Shown here piece after piece: positions 34,955 to 42,629 of a stretch of DNA of 64,000 nt. The notes beneath the pieces were generated by a model. It was not told the origin of the DNA. It made no database searches and saw only the letters and a program-made list of their open reading frames with translations. The stretch is from Caryophanales bacterium UBA4682 (GTDB taxonomy: Bacteria > Bacillota_I > Bacilli_A > RFN20 > CAG-288): the NCBI GenBank assembly GCA_002404995.1, contig DHKY01000004.1:88613-152612 (forward strand). Direction: 5' to 3'. The position numbers and the translations under genes were made by a program. Position 1 is the stretch's first letter; every line of letters starts with the position of its first letter.

Positions 34955-35326
34955 CTACTTAACTTCGACTTCAGCGCCAGCGGCAACAAGCTGCTTCTTG
35001 ATTTCTTCAGCTTCAGCAGGAGAAATCTTCTCTTTGATGGCAACAGGAGCCTTGTCAACTAACTTCTTGGCATCCCTTAAGCCTAAGCCAGTGATAGCCT
35101 GGACAGCTTTGATGACCGGAACCTTGGCAGAGCCAAAGCTCTTTAAGGTAACAGTGACTTCGCTCGGTCCTTCAGCGGCAGCAGCACCAGCAGCCGGAGC
35201 AGCGGCAACAGCGGCAGCAGCCTTGACACCGAATTCAGTCTCAATAGCGGAAACCAGATCCCTGATTTCAGCCCTATTCATCTCCTTTAAACCGGCGATG
35301 ACTTCTTCTTTAACTAATTTAGCCAT
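34955..35326 (-). CDS. rplL: Ribosomal protein L7/L12
   Basis: The 123-aa stalk protein has the N-terminal dimerisation domain, an Ala-rich hinge (AAAAVAAAPAAGAAAAEG, about 37-54) and the factor-binding C-terminal domain (KVPVIKAVQAITGLGLRDAK). It recruits elongation factors to the ribosome. It follows rplJ by 57 nt. Confidence 0.98.
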   Translation of the reverse strand: MAKLVKEEVIAGLKEMNRAEIRDLVSAIETEFGVKAAAAVAAAPAAGAAAAEGPSEVTVTLKSFGSAKVPVIKAVQAITGLGLRDAKKLVDKAPVAIKEKISPAEAEEIKKQLVAAGAEVEVK

Positions 35327-35383
35327 TGTGTTTTTTCCTCCAAATAATGGTTTTCACGTCCCGGAAATCGGAAATCCGTTTTA

Positions 35384-35896
35384 TTAGGCTTTTGCTTCTT
35401 CAGCGCCACCGTTCTTCTCTGCCAGTGCCTTTAAGGTAAGGGCAAGCTGGGTAAGAGGAGAAGTGAGCGTAGAAAGAAGGATAGACCTGGCGTTGTTCTT
35501 GTTGCCAATAGCAGCAAGTGCATTCAGCTTCTCTGCATCGCAGTAGCCACCGCCGATCCTTCCGCCTTTGATGGCGAAATTCTTTTTGTGGGATTCGGCG
35601 AACGACTTGATGACGGAAAGACCATCACCCTCCTCTTTGGAGACAATGAGTGCGTTCGGGCCCTTGAGAAGTCCGTCTAACTGAGAAAGTCCATCTTCAT
35701 CGACAGCTTTCTTCAGTAACGAATTCTTGTGGACACTTAAACGGGCACCTGCCTTCTTGAGGTCAATGCGGAGCTGAGTGACATCGGCAACGCTTAAACC
35801 GGAATAAGAAACGATGACAACAGAATGGGAAACCTTTAAGGTTTCGTTAATCTTGCTGACAGTCTCTTTCTTCTCTGCTAAGATCTGCTGATTCAT
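35384..35896 (-). CDS. rplJ: Ribosomal protein L10
   Basis: The 170-aa base of the ribosomal stalk begins MNQQILAEKKETV at 35896, with a perfect AAAGGAGG 7 nt upstream. A longer frame to 35965 runs into the leader RNA and is rejected. L10 binds 23S rRNA and carries the L7/L12 dimers. It represses its own messenger through the leader just upstream. The C-terminus is short and acidic (EKNGGAEEAKA). Confidence 0.97.
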   Translation of the reverse strand: MNQQILAEKKETVSKINETLKVSHSVVIVSYSGLSVADVTQLRIDLKKAGARLSVHKNSLLKKAVDEDGLSQLDGLLKGPNALIVSKEEGDGLSVIKSFAESHKKNFAIKGGRIGGGYCDAEKLNALAAIGNKNNARSILLSTLTSPLTQLALTLKALAEKNGGAEEAKA

Positions 35897-35904
35897 TCTT
35901 TCAC

Positions 35905-36050
35905 CTCCTTTGTTTAGGTATGGTGTATTTTGACAATATACTTTGTGACTGTGGTTCTTCCTCACATATCCTGGGTAACGGATTAAGCCTACTGAAACGT
36001 GGGCAGTTACTGTCTTAGGTATATTGAGACACCCGAATCAAACGGATAAA
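35905..36050 (-). ncRNA. L10 leader (autoregulatory 5' element of rplJ-rplL)
   Basis: The 161-nt gap between rplA and rplJ contains the Bacillota L10-leader landmarks on the minus strand: CCTAAGACAGTAAC, then CTTAATCCGTTACCC and AGGATATGTGAGG. The GTAAC/GTTAC arms pair to form the kink-turn-like binding site for the L10(L12)4 complex. It allows excess L10 to stop expression of rplJ and rplL. Exact borders are estimates. Confidence 0.72.
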
Positions 36051-36057
36051 TAGGAAA

Positions 36058-36732
36058 TTAGATAGCTAAGCGGATAGCCGGGCCATAGGTAGAAGAAATA
36101 GTAGCAGAGTTGATGTAAGTACCTTTGACGGCAGCCGGACGGGCTTTGGAAACGGCGTCAATGATAGACTGCAAGTTATCAGCCAAGTTCTGAGCGTCGA
36201 AAGAAGCCTTTCCGAAGTTGATGGCTAAGTTGCCATCTTTATCATTACGGTAGGAAATCTTGCCGTTTTTGATGGATTTGATTGCTTCGCCGATGTTCGG
36301 AGAGACAGTGCCAGACTTCGGGTTCGGCATTAAGCCCTTAGGACCTAAGACACGACCCCTACGGCCTAAGAAAGGCCTCCTGTTCGGAGTTGCAACGATA
36401 ACATCGAATTCAAACCAGTTCTCTTTCTGGATCTTCTCAAGCCTATCCTGCTGGCCAACATAGTCAGCACCTGCGGCCTTGGCCTCTTCGACCTTATCCG
36501 TGATAGCAAGGACACGGACAGTTTTGCCGTTTCCATGCGGAAGAACAATGGTTCCACGTAACTGCTGATCTGCCTGTTTCGGATCGATGTTGAGATTGAA
36601 ACTGACATCGATGGTTTCATCGAATTTGGCAGTAGCGGTCTTCTTAACTAATTCACAGGCTTCCTTGACAGAATACTTCTTGCCCTTTTCGATCAGAGCT
36701 AAGGAAGCAGCGTATTTCTTTGCTAATTTCAT
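36058..36732 (-). CDS. rplA: Ribosomal protein L1
   Basis: The 224-aa protein has the L1 signature around ATPNRRPFLGRRGRVLGPKGLMPNPKSGT split between its two domains. It binds 23S rRNA at the E-site stalk and often represses its own operon. It follows rplK by 20 nt with an AAGGAG site. Confidence 0.98.
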   Translation of the reverse strand: MKLAKKYAASLALIEKGKKYSVKEACELVKKTATAKFDETIDVSFNLNIDPKQADQQLRGTIVLPHGNGKTVRVLAITDKVEEAKAAGADYVGQQDRLEKIQKENWFEFDVIVATPNRRPFLGRRGRVLGPKGLMPNPKSGTVSPNIGEAIKSIKNGKISYRNDKDGNLAINFGKASFDAQNLADNLQSIIDAVSKARPAAVKGTYINSATISSTYGPAIRLAI

Positions 36733-36752
36733 GATGATGCTTTCTCCTTGCT

Positions 36753-37190
36753 TTAGTCGACAATGGCAATGCCCATAGAACGGGCAGAACCTTCGACACA
36801 GCGTTCAGCGGCTTCTAAGGAATCGACGTTAAGATCAGGCCTCTTGTATTCGGCAATCTTCTTGACGTCTTCACGTTTGACACGGCCGACAACATCTTTG
36901 CTGTTTCCGCCGTGATCCGGACCCTTACGGCCTTTTTCGATACCGGCTGCCTTTAATAAAAGGTAAGTAACCGGGGTGGTCTTGAAGGACCTGTCGAATG
37001 TACGGTCTTCATAGATTGTGAGAACGCAGGGAACAACCTCGCCTTTACGATCGGCAGTCTTAAGGTTGAACTGCTGGCAGAATTTACCACCGATACCAAA
37101 AGGACCAAGTTTCTGTCCTAATTTGGCCGGATTAGCTCCTCCGCCTTCGGCACGGATAATCATCACTCGCGTGACTTTCTTTGCTGGCAT
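36753..37190 (-). CDS. rplK: Ribosomal protein L11
   Basis: The 145-aa protein has the N-terminal PAKKVTRVMIIRAEGGGANPAKLGQKLGP and the C-terminal rRNA-binding domain ending in CVEGSARSMGIAIVD. It forms the GTPase-associated centre with 23S rRNA. It leads the rplK-rplA-rplJ-rplL-rpoB-rpoC unit from its own promoter. The usual neighbours secE and nusG are absent upstream; rplS lies there on the other strand. Confidence 0.97.
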   Translation of the reverse strand: MPAKKVTRVMIIRAEGGGANPAKLGQKLGPFGIGGKFCQQFNLKTADRKGEVVPCVLTIYEDRTFDRSFKTTPVTYLLLKAAGIEKGRKGPDHGGNSKDVVGRVKREDVKKIAEYKRPDLNVDSLEAAERCVEGSARSMGIAIVD

Positions 37191-37207
37191 TGTTTTTTCC
37201 TCCTTTA

Positions 37208-37236
37208 CCAGTGTGGTACTAACAGTTAGTCACTGG
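37208..37236 (-). promoter_or_regulatory. Hairpin just upstream of the rplK ribosome binding site
   Basis: CCAGTG pairs with CACTGG and the inner ACTAA with TTAGT. The structure ends one or two bases before AAAGGAGG of rplK. It is a candidate site for translational control of the L11/L1 messenger, but I cannot show similarity to a known leader class. Confidence 0.5.
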
Positions 37237-37300
37237 ACTTCCCACTTGTTTAAAGGCACACTAACACCAATAAGGCATAGTACGCCCTTAACCTTTGAGA

Positions 37301-37329
37301 ATTATACTCATCTGTCAATGCAGTTGCAA
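37301..37329 (-). promoter_or_regulatory. Promoter of rplK-rplA operon
   Basis: On the minus strand TTGCAA (37329-37324), 17 bp, and TATAAT (37306-37301). It gives a leader of about 105 nt before rplK. Confidence 0.75.
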
Positions 37330-37347
37330 TAGAAATTTTAAATTTTG

Positions 37348-37376
37348 TTGTATCTCTTATCAGTTTATGCTATCTT
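37348..37376 (+). promoter_or_regulatory. Promoter of rplS
   Basis: TTGTAT (37348-37353), 17 bp and TATCTT (37371-37376) with an extended TGC in front of the -10. The predicted transcription start is about 37383. Confidence 0.65.
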
Positions 37377-37383
37377 AGTTTTT

Positions 37384-37401
37384 GCTTTAGTGCGCTAAAG
37401 C
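37384..37401 (+). other. Hairpin at the predicted 5' end of the rplS mRNA
   Basis: GCTTTAG and CTAAAGC form a perfect 7-bp stem with loop TGCG, starting at the expected first transcribed base. Such a 5' stem would protect the RNA end or act as part of an L19-leader-type element in the 108-nt untranslated region. Confidence 0.55.
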
Positions 37402-37491
37402 TCGACCTTTGCTCCGCTGGAAGCGTCACTCTTCTATGAGCTAGGGGACATCCTAATTATTTCCAGAACTAATTTAAAGGAGAACAAAAAC

Positions 37492-37941
37492 ATGAACAAG
37501 CAGTTAGTTCAGCAAGTCAATGCTACTCAGATCCGTAATGATATTCCGGATATCCGCACTGGTGACAAAGTCCGTGTCAGGGTTTCCATCCGTGAAAACA
37601 ACAAGGAACGTCAGCAGGCCTTCGAAGGCGTTGTTATCGCTATCCGTGGTGCCTCTTCCAGCAAGACCATTACTGTCCGTAAGGTCTCTGCCGGTGTCGG
37701 TGTCGAGCGTAATTTCTTAAGGAATAGCCCGGTCATCGCTTCCATCAAAGTCTTAGAACACAGCAAAGTCCGTCGTAAGAAGCTTTACTTCTTACGTTCT
37801 CTCTCTGGCAAAGCAGCCCGTCTTACCCGTGTTATCGATAAGAAGGATGCCAAGCTTGTCGAAGAGACCGTTGCCAAAGCAGAAGATACTCCTATTGCAC
37901 AGGAAGTCAAAGCTGCTGAAGCCGATAAGAAGGCTGAATAA
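37492..37941 (+). CDS. rplS: Ribosomal protein L19
   Basis: The 149-aa protein has the L19 core (IRTGDKVRVRVSIRE, QAFEGVVIAIRG, TITVRKVSAGVGVERNF, SKVRRKKLYFLR) followed by a Lys/Glu/Ala-rich tail of about 30 residues not found in short L19 proteins. L19 sits at the 30S-50S interface. AAAGGAG precedes the ATG. In most Bacillota rplS ends the rpsP-rimM-trmD cluster; here it is a separate unit in front of it. Confidence 0.97.
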   Translation: MNKQLVQQVNATQIRNDIPDIRTGDKVRVRVSIRENNKERQQAFEGVVIAIRGASSSKTITVRKVSAGVGVERNFLRNSPVIASIKVLEHSKVRRKKLYFLRSLSGKAARLTRVIDKKDAKLVEETVAKAEDTPIAQEVKAAEADKKAE

Positions 37942-37996
37942 TAATTCTTCCTTCAATTTGTTCTATCTTCTCTTCAAAAAAGGTAAAAAAGTGACA

Positions 37997-38036
37997 CCAA
38001 GGGCCGCACAAAGCGGTCCTTTTCTTTTTCTTGTTT
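37997..38036 (+). terminator. Terminator of rplS
   Basis: AAGG(G)CCGC pairs with GCGGTCCTT around a 5-nt loop, followed by TTTCTTTTTCTTGTTTT. Confidence 0.88.
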
Positions 38037-38062
38037 TAGTCAGTAAAACAATAGATGCGTAA

Positions 38063-38084
38063 TGTCAAGTAAAAGTACTTGACA
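38063..38084. promoter_or_regulatory. 22-bp perfect inverted repeat overlapping the rpsP -35 box
   Basis: Two 9-nt arms (TGTCAAGTA and its exact complement) flank a 4-nt AAAG centre. The right arm ends in the TTGACA -35 hexamer of rpsP. Its symmetry, length and position are those of a repressor operator. Because it also creates TTGACA on the other strand it could be partly coincidental. Confidence 0.6.
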
Positions 38085-38107
38085 GAAGAAAACGTAACTA
38101 CTATAAT
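38079..38107 (+). promoter_or_regulatory. Consensus promoter of rpsP-khpA-rimM-trmD
   Basis: Perfect TTGACA (38079-38084), 17 bp and perfect TATAAT (38102-38107). The leader is only about 24 nt and contains AAGGAGG before the rpsP ATG. Confidence 0.92.
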
Positions 38108-38137
38108 TCTGTCTGTCCATTAAGGAGGATTATTTCA

Positions 38138-38428
38138 ATGGTTAAGATTCGTTTAGCTCGCCAGGGACGTGTTCATACCCCTAGCTATCGTATTGTTGTC
38201 TCTGATTCCCGTCGTACTCCTAGCTCTGCTGCTTTAGATCAGTTAGGAAGCTATGATTCTGTTTCCGGTGCTTTCACCCTTGATGAGGAAAAAGCACTCT
38301 ATTGGCTCAACCAGGGCGCCATCGCTTCTGATTCTGTCCGCACCCTTTTAACCAAAAAGGGTATCTACAAGAAGTACACTGACGCCAAGATTGCTGCCAA
38401 GAAGGCTGCAAAATCCGAGGCTAAGTAA
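38138..38428 (+). CDS. rpsP: Ribosomal protein S16
   Basis: The 96-aa protein has the S16 start MVKIRLARQGRVHTPSYRIV and the core SALDQLGSYDS and ALYWLNQGA, with a Lys/Ala-rich C-terminus. S16 is needed for 30S assembly. AAGGAGG precedes the ATG by 9 nt. Confidence 0.98.
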   Translation: MVKIRLARQGRVHTPSYRIVVSDSRRTPSSAALDQLGSYDSVSGAFTLDEEKALYWLNQGAIASDSVRTLLTKKGIYKKYTDAKIAAKKAAKSEAK

Positions 38429-38430
38429 AC

Positions 38431-38727
38431 ATGGTCAACGGCACTAACCTCGATTTAACGGATGATATCCGTTCTCTTGTCGAGCCTTTGGTTAGCAAAC
38501 CGGAAGTCATCCAAATTAAACGCCTCGACAAAGAAGAAGACTTAGGACGCCGTGAACAGACCTATCTCATCCTCTGCGAAAAAGAGGATTTAGGAAAACT
38601 CATCGGACGTCATGGTGTTATTTCCGATTCGCTTCGTACCATCCTTAACGTCTCAGTTAAGAACAGGCGTAAGAAAGTTCACCTTCGCTTCGATTCCTTC
38701 GATCACTACAATAGCGATAAACGCTAA
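38431..38727 (+). CDS. khpA: KH-domain RNA-binding protein
   Basis: The 98-aa protein has a KH fold with the GXXG loop as LIGRHG (about 71-76) followed by VISDSLRTIL. KhpA binds small RNAs and transcripts and acts with KhpB in cell-length and envelope control in Bacillota. The gene starts 2 nt after rpsP and keeps the usual position between rpsP and rimM. Confidence 0.93.
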   Translation: MVNGTNLDLTDDIRSLVEPLVSKPEVIQIKRLDKEEDLGRREQTYLILCEKEDLGKLIGRHGVISDSLRTILNVSVKNRRKKVHLRFDSFDHYNSDKR

Positions 38728-38741
38728 AATCATCTTGAAAA

Positions 38742-38764
38742 GGGGAGCGCATGCTACGCTCCCC
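38742..38764 (+). terminator. Hairpin between khpA and rimM (weak terminator or attenuator)
   Basis: GGGGAGCG pairs perfectly with CGCTCCCC around a 7-nt loop, followed by ATTTCTTTATTT. The T-run is interrupted, so it probably reduces rather than stops transcription into rimM-trmD. Confidence 0.65.
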
Positions 38765-38793
38765 ATTTCTTTATTTATATGGGAGGATATAAA

Positions 38794-39291
38794 ATGGCAA
38801 GGAAGAAAATCGGTCATATTGTTAATTTTTTCGGTTTAAAAGGTGAGCTGAAAGTCTCTGTGCTTTCCTCGACAGCCGAAGTACGTTTCGCAAAAGGAAA
38901 GAAGGTTTATCTCACGGATCCAAGCGGGGAGAAAAAGACTTTTACGATCTCCTCAAGCCGTGCAAAGAATGAACGCATTTATATTATTGGTTTAGAAGGA
39001 TATGATGACATCAATGATATCCAGTCCTTCATCGGACAGGATATTTTCGCTAATGTTCGTGCTCCGAAGGGCACGTTCTTCTATGATGATTTGGTTGGCA
39101 GGAATGTTCTTTCTTTCAAGGGAGAGAAAGACTATGGCAAGGTCAGCCAGGTTACTCAGATGCCGGCTGCAGACTACCTAATTGTCGAAAGCAAATATGT
39201 TCCGTTCCAAAGGGAGATTTTCATTGATCATGTCGATAGCAAGGAAAAGAAAATCTACTTGACGGAAAAAGGCGAAGAACTGAGGAAATAA
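38794..39291 (+). CDS. rimM: 16S rRNA processing/ribosome maturation factor RimM
   Basis: The 165-aa protein has the N-terminal RimM beta barrel (KIGHIVNFFGLKGELKVSV) and the PRC-barrel C-terminal half (FIDHVDSKEKKIYL). It binds S19 and assists 30S head maturation. The start at 38794 is chosen for GGGAGG 6 nt upstream. Its stop overlaps the trmD start (TAATG). Confidence 0.94.
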   Translation: MARKKIGHIVNFFGLKGELKVSVLSSTAEVRFAKGKKVYLTDPSGEKKTFTISSSRAKNERIYIIGLEGYDDINDIQSFIGQDIFANVRAPKGTFFYDDLVGRNVLSFKGEKDYGKVSQVTQMPAADYLIVESKYVPFQREIFIDHVDSKEKKIYLTEKGEELRK

Positions 39292-40073
39292 TGGTCATTA
39301 AAATCAGGACTCTGTTTCCTGAATTCTACAACGAATTCAAGAAAACATCAGTAGTCGGGCGTGCCATTGAAAACGGCATTGCGGATTTTCAGACCATTGA
39401 TTTGAAAAACTATTCCAGGAAGAACCACCGAGTCGATGGTCATCCTATCGGCGGCGGAGCTGGAAGGATCAGGCGCAGGGAGCCTCTTGTGAACTGCTTA
39501 AGAGAAAACACAACAAAAAACACCTATAAAATCATGAGGTCTCCTAAGGGACATCCTTATACACAGAAGGATGCATTACGTTTTTCGAAAAGGAACGAAA
39601 TCTGTATCATCTGTGGCCACTACGAGGGAATCGATGCTCGTTTCGAGGACTATGTCGATGAGCAGATTTCTGTGGGTGATTACGTCCTTTCTGGAGGCGA
39701 GATTCCGGCAAGGTTAATCAGTGACAGCATCATCCGCCTCTTAAAAGGAGCTATTGCGGATGATTCTACGAAAGAGGAATCCTTTACCAATACGATTCTT
39801 GAATATCCTCAATATACCTACCCCTTGGATTTCGAAGGAAAGAAGATTCCGGAGATTCTTTTCTGTGGGAACCATAAGATAATCGATGATTATCACCGGA
39901 AGCAAGCAAGGAAAGACACCTATAGGTACCGGAAAGACCTTTTTGATCAGAGGGTTTATACAAGAAGAGATGCTAAGCTTTGGGAAGAAATTCAAAGCGG
40001 AGAGGAGCTTTCCCCTGCTGAAAAGCAAGCAAGGGAGAACGGAAAAAAGTTCCTTCCTGAAAAAGGACGATAA
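39291..40073 (+). CDS. trmD: tRNA (guanine-N1)-methyltransferase
   Basis: The 260-aa SPOUT enzyme methylates G37 of tRNAs with SAM. The trefoil-knot motifs are present: CGHYEGIDARFEDYVDEQISVGDYVLSGGE. The motif usually written GGGAGM reads GGGAGRIR, a local change. The length is a little above average because of a basic C-terminal tail. Translation is coupled to rimM by the 1-nt overlap. Confidence 0.96.
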   Translation: MVIKIRTLFPEFYNEFKKTSVVGRAIENGIADFQTIDLKNYSRKNHRVDGHPIGGGAGRIRRREPLVNCLRENTTKNTYKIMRSPKGHPYTQKDALRFSKRNEICIICGHYEGIDARFEDYVDEQISVGDYVLSGGEIPARLISDSIIRLLKGAIADDSTKEESFTNTILEYPQYTYPLDFEGKKIPEILFCGNHKIIDDYHRKQARKDTYRYRKDLFDQRVYTRRDAKLWEEIQSGEELSPAEKQARENGKKFLPEKGR

Positions 40074-40091
40074 AAAGCTCTCAGCAAAATC

Positions 40092-40513
40092 CAGTATTAT
40101 ACCTATAGAGTTAAATATAGCGGTTTTTATGAGTCTAATCTTTCTTTCACAGATAAAGATTTCTTCGATTTAAAGGATTACAATGATTCTGTTTCCTATT
40201 TACAGAACATATATTCTTCATCCTATCTTTCAGAAGAAAACATTTCGGAATTCTTTTGCTGGACAGGAAAAATCAGAAATTGCAGAAAGCTGATAATCCT
40301 GAAGGGTTTAAGTACTGAGTCGCTGATTTAAACTTTATAATCACACAATCAACAATCTATAAAACAAAAGATTACAACAGCGATAGGATGTCTGGATACC
40401 AAGTGAAATATTCTGACAATACATGGGTAGAGTTAAAATACGAATTCAGCAAGCGAAAAGAGGTTAATGGTTATCTATTCTACCTATATGGTCTCCTCGC
40501 CAATTCTTATTAG
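40092..40513 (+). pseudogene. Decayed gene remnant downstream of trmD
   Basis: The 540 bp after trmD lack an intact gene but read as coding in pieces. From 40092 an open stretch encodes VKYSGFYESNLSFTDKDFF and continues to SSSYLSEENISEFF until about 40261. A second frame (40322-40513) encodes YQVKYSDNTWVELKYEF and ends LFYLYGLLANSY at TAG 40511-40513, with an in-frame TGA just before it. At least one frameshift and one stop separate them. The family is not recognised. The repeated VKYS word in both pieces may point to a duplicated domain. Confidence 0.55.
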
Positions 40514-40628
40514 CAATTAAAAGAAAATGAAGGAATCATTGGATTAAAGCCGACCAAAGACAGGCCGAATTCGCAGTCGAAACTCTCTTCAGACTGAAGC
40601 GACTGTTTTCCCAGCATTCTGTGAAAAG

Positions 40629-40660
40629 AAAAGACGTCTTTTCCTGAGACGTCTTTTTTC
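40629..40660. terminator. Bidirectional terminator between trmD side and ffh
   Basis: AAGACGTC pairs with GACGTCTT around a 9-nt loop with six Ts on the plus strand and four on the minus strand. It separates the two convergent operons. Confidence 0.85.
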
Positions 40661-40697
40661 TTCTGTGCTGATACTGAATGCGTTTTTAGAAAGACGG

Positions 40698-42047
40698 CTA
40701 CTTTCTCCGGCGGAACATACCGCCCATTCCACCGAAGCCGCCCATCCTACCCCTGTTCTTCCTCTGGCCTTTCCTTTGTTCAAAGGCAGTCAGAATAGCT
40801 GTGACTTCTTTAGGGGAAGTACCGGAGCCTTTCGCAATACGAAGTTTGCGATTGGATTTGATAATTTCCGGTTTCTTACGTTCCTGTCGGGTCCTGGAGT
40901 TGATAATGACCTGAGTCTTCTTCCTCCTGGCTTCCGCCTGGTCCATCTGCTCATCCGAAACAGAAGGCCTGTTCGGAACCATAGACCTGATTCGCTTTAA
41001 AGATCCGAGTTTATTGATCTGCTTCCTCATTGAGAGCCTATCATTCCTATCGAACTGGCCCTGTGCCATTCGACGAGAAGTCTTTTCTGCCTGCTTCTCA
41101 TCGATTTTTTCCTGCCTCTCTTCAACCAGGGAAACAATATCACCCCTGCCTAAGATACGATCCGCCCTGCGCTCCGGATGGAAGTTCTGTAAATCATCCA
41201 TCTTCTCGCCGAGACCTGCATACTTGATTGGGAGACCAGTCAGTTTCTTAATAGAAAGAGCAGCGCCGCCACGGCTGTCGCCATCGAGCTTTGTCCTGAC
41301 AAGACCTGTGATTTTAATCTGTTTTGAAAAAGCAAGGGCAACGTTCGTTGCATTCTGACCGACCAAGGCATCAACAGTCAGAAGGGTCTCATCAACTCGG
41401 ACTTTGGCTTGAATCTGCTGAAGCTCTTTCCTTAACGGTTCATCGATTTCAAGTCGTCCAGCAGTATCAAGGATAAGAATATCGTAATGCTCATTGCATG
41501 CCTTCTGATAAGCAGCTGTAGCAATATCCGGGGGAAGCGTTCCTGTCCGATCTGAATAAGTTTCTACTTGGGGATTGCATTTCAGGCCAAGGTTCGTAAG
41601 CTGGTCAATAGCGGCCGGACGATAGATATCCAGGGCACCAAGAAGGACTTTCTTGTGGTTTTTCTTTTCAAAAAGCTGTGCTAGTTTCGCAGCGCTTGTA
41701 GTCTTACCGGTTCCTTGGAGGCCGACCATCCTGATAACTGTCGGCTTCCCATCAAGACGGAAGGCAATATCATTGTCACCAGAGCCGAGAAGCTTTGCCA
41801 TTTTATCATGGCAGATTTTGACTACCCTGTCTCCAGGAGAAACTTTTGTCAGGACTTTCTGTCCTATGCTCTCAGTTCTGACCTCGGCAATGAAGTCATT
41901 GACAACATCATAGTTGACATCGGCTTCCAGTAACGCCTTGCGGACTTCCCCTAACCTATCATCCCTGTTCTTTTCTGTTAAAGTCGCCTGGCCGCGCCTT
42001 TTCTTTAAGATGCGTCCGAGACGATCGCTAAGTGCTTCAAATGCCAT
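40698..42047 (-). CDS. ffh: Signal recognition particle GTPase Ffh
   Basis: The 449-aa protein has the N and G domains (GLQGTGKTTSAAKLA P-loop, DTAGR, TKLDGDSRGG) and a methionine-rich M domain with KLGSLKRIRSMVP that binds the SRP RNA, ending in a Gly/Met-rich tail (MGGFGGMGGMFRRRK). It targets nascent membrane proteins to FtsY. The ATG at 42047 has AAGGAG 9 nt upstream and overlaps the end of ylxM. Confidence 0.97.
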   Translation of the reverse strand: MAFEALSDRLGRILKKRRGQATLTEKNRDDRLGEVRKALLEADVNYDVVNDFIAEVRTESIGQKVLTKVSPGDRVVKICHDKMAKLLGSGDNDIAFRLDGKPTVIRMVGLQGTGKTTSAAKLAQLFEKKNHKKVLLGALDIYRPAAIDQLTNLGLKCNPQVETYSDRTGTLPPDIATAAYQKACNEHYDILILDTAGRLEIDEPLRKELQQIQAKVRVDETLLTVDALVGQNATNVALAFSKQIKITGLVRTKLDGDSRGGAALSIKKLTGLPIKYAGLGEKMDDLQNFHPERRADRILGRGDIVSLVEERQEKIDEKQAEKTSRRMAQGQFDRNDRLSMRKQINKLGSLKRIRSMVPNRPSVSDEQMDQAEARRKKTQVIINSRTRQERKKPEIIKSNRKLRIAKGSGTSPKEVTAILTAFEQRKGQRKNRGRMGGFGGMGGMFRRRK

Positions 42048-42384
42048 AATCAATTTCTCCTTCTATTTTCGAAATTACTTCTTCTTTCTTTTTTCCATCC
42101 GTAACTTTCTTCAGTTCCTCAAGTCCATTACGGATTCTATCGAGCTTAGTCAGAAAGCCAAGCTTTTCTTCCCTATTTTCAAGTTCTTTTTTTCCTTGAT
42201 TCAAAGAAAGGAACACTGCATTCCGGGAGACTTTCTCAATTTGTGATATTTCCGATAAGGAATAATCATCAAGATAGAAATATTCCCTGCGACGATAGAT
42301 GGTCTCCGTAAGCCTGTTTCCGTATATCCTGAACAAGGAGCAGAAGCGATCCTTCTGCTCCCTGATTCGCTCTTCTTTTACCAT
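42037..42384 (-). CDS. ylxM: YlxM-family helix-turn-helix protein, SRP-associated
   Basis: The 115-aa protein has an HTH of the sigma-70 region 4 type (YFYLDDYSLSEISQIEKVSRNAV), as in YlxM/P13 proteins found beside ffh in Bacillota, where they stimulate the SRP GTPases. It overlaps its upstream gene by 7 nt (ATGGTAA) and ffh by 11 nt. The start is coupled and has no strong site of its own. Confidence 0.9.
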   Translation of the reverse strand: MVKEERIREQKDRFCSLFRIYGNRLTETIYRRREYFYLDDYSLSEISQIEKVSRNAVFLSLNQGKKELENREEKLGFLTKLDRIRNGLEELKKVTDGKKKEEVISKIEGEIDYGI

Positions 42385-42629
42385 ACAAAGGTCAGCAGAT
42401 TCCTGAGAAGGAAAATAATTCCCATAATCCTAAAAGAAGCATAGAAATTCTTATTCTTGAACCTTGCGCCTCTCTCCGGGAAATGGTTGATGACCGCATA
42501 AACAAAAGCAAGGGTCAAAGACGTCCTGATCTGAGCAAGGTAGGGATTCACAAGCAAAGAAGTCCAAGCACTGGAAATAACAAAGTTCAAAAGAGAAAGA
42601 ATAACAAGCCAGATAAAAAATGTTGCCAT
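42378..42629 (-). CDS. Small membrane protein in the SRP operon
   Basis: The 83-aa protein has two or three hydrophobic segments (MATFFIWLVILSLLNFVISSAW, the TLAFVYAVI region, and IMGIIFLLRNLLTF at the end) separated by a basic loop (ERGARFKNKN). It overlaps ftsY at one end (TAATG) and ylxM at the other, so it is translated as part of the operon. No family is recognised. Its position between the receptor gene and the SRP genes is unusual and suggests a link with membrane targeting. Confidence 0.75.
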   Translation of the reverse strand: MATFFIWLVILSLLNFVISSAWTSLLVNPYLAQIRTSLTLAFVYAVINHFPERGARFKNKNFYASFRIMGIIFLLRNLLTFVW

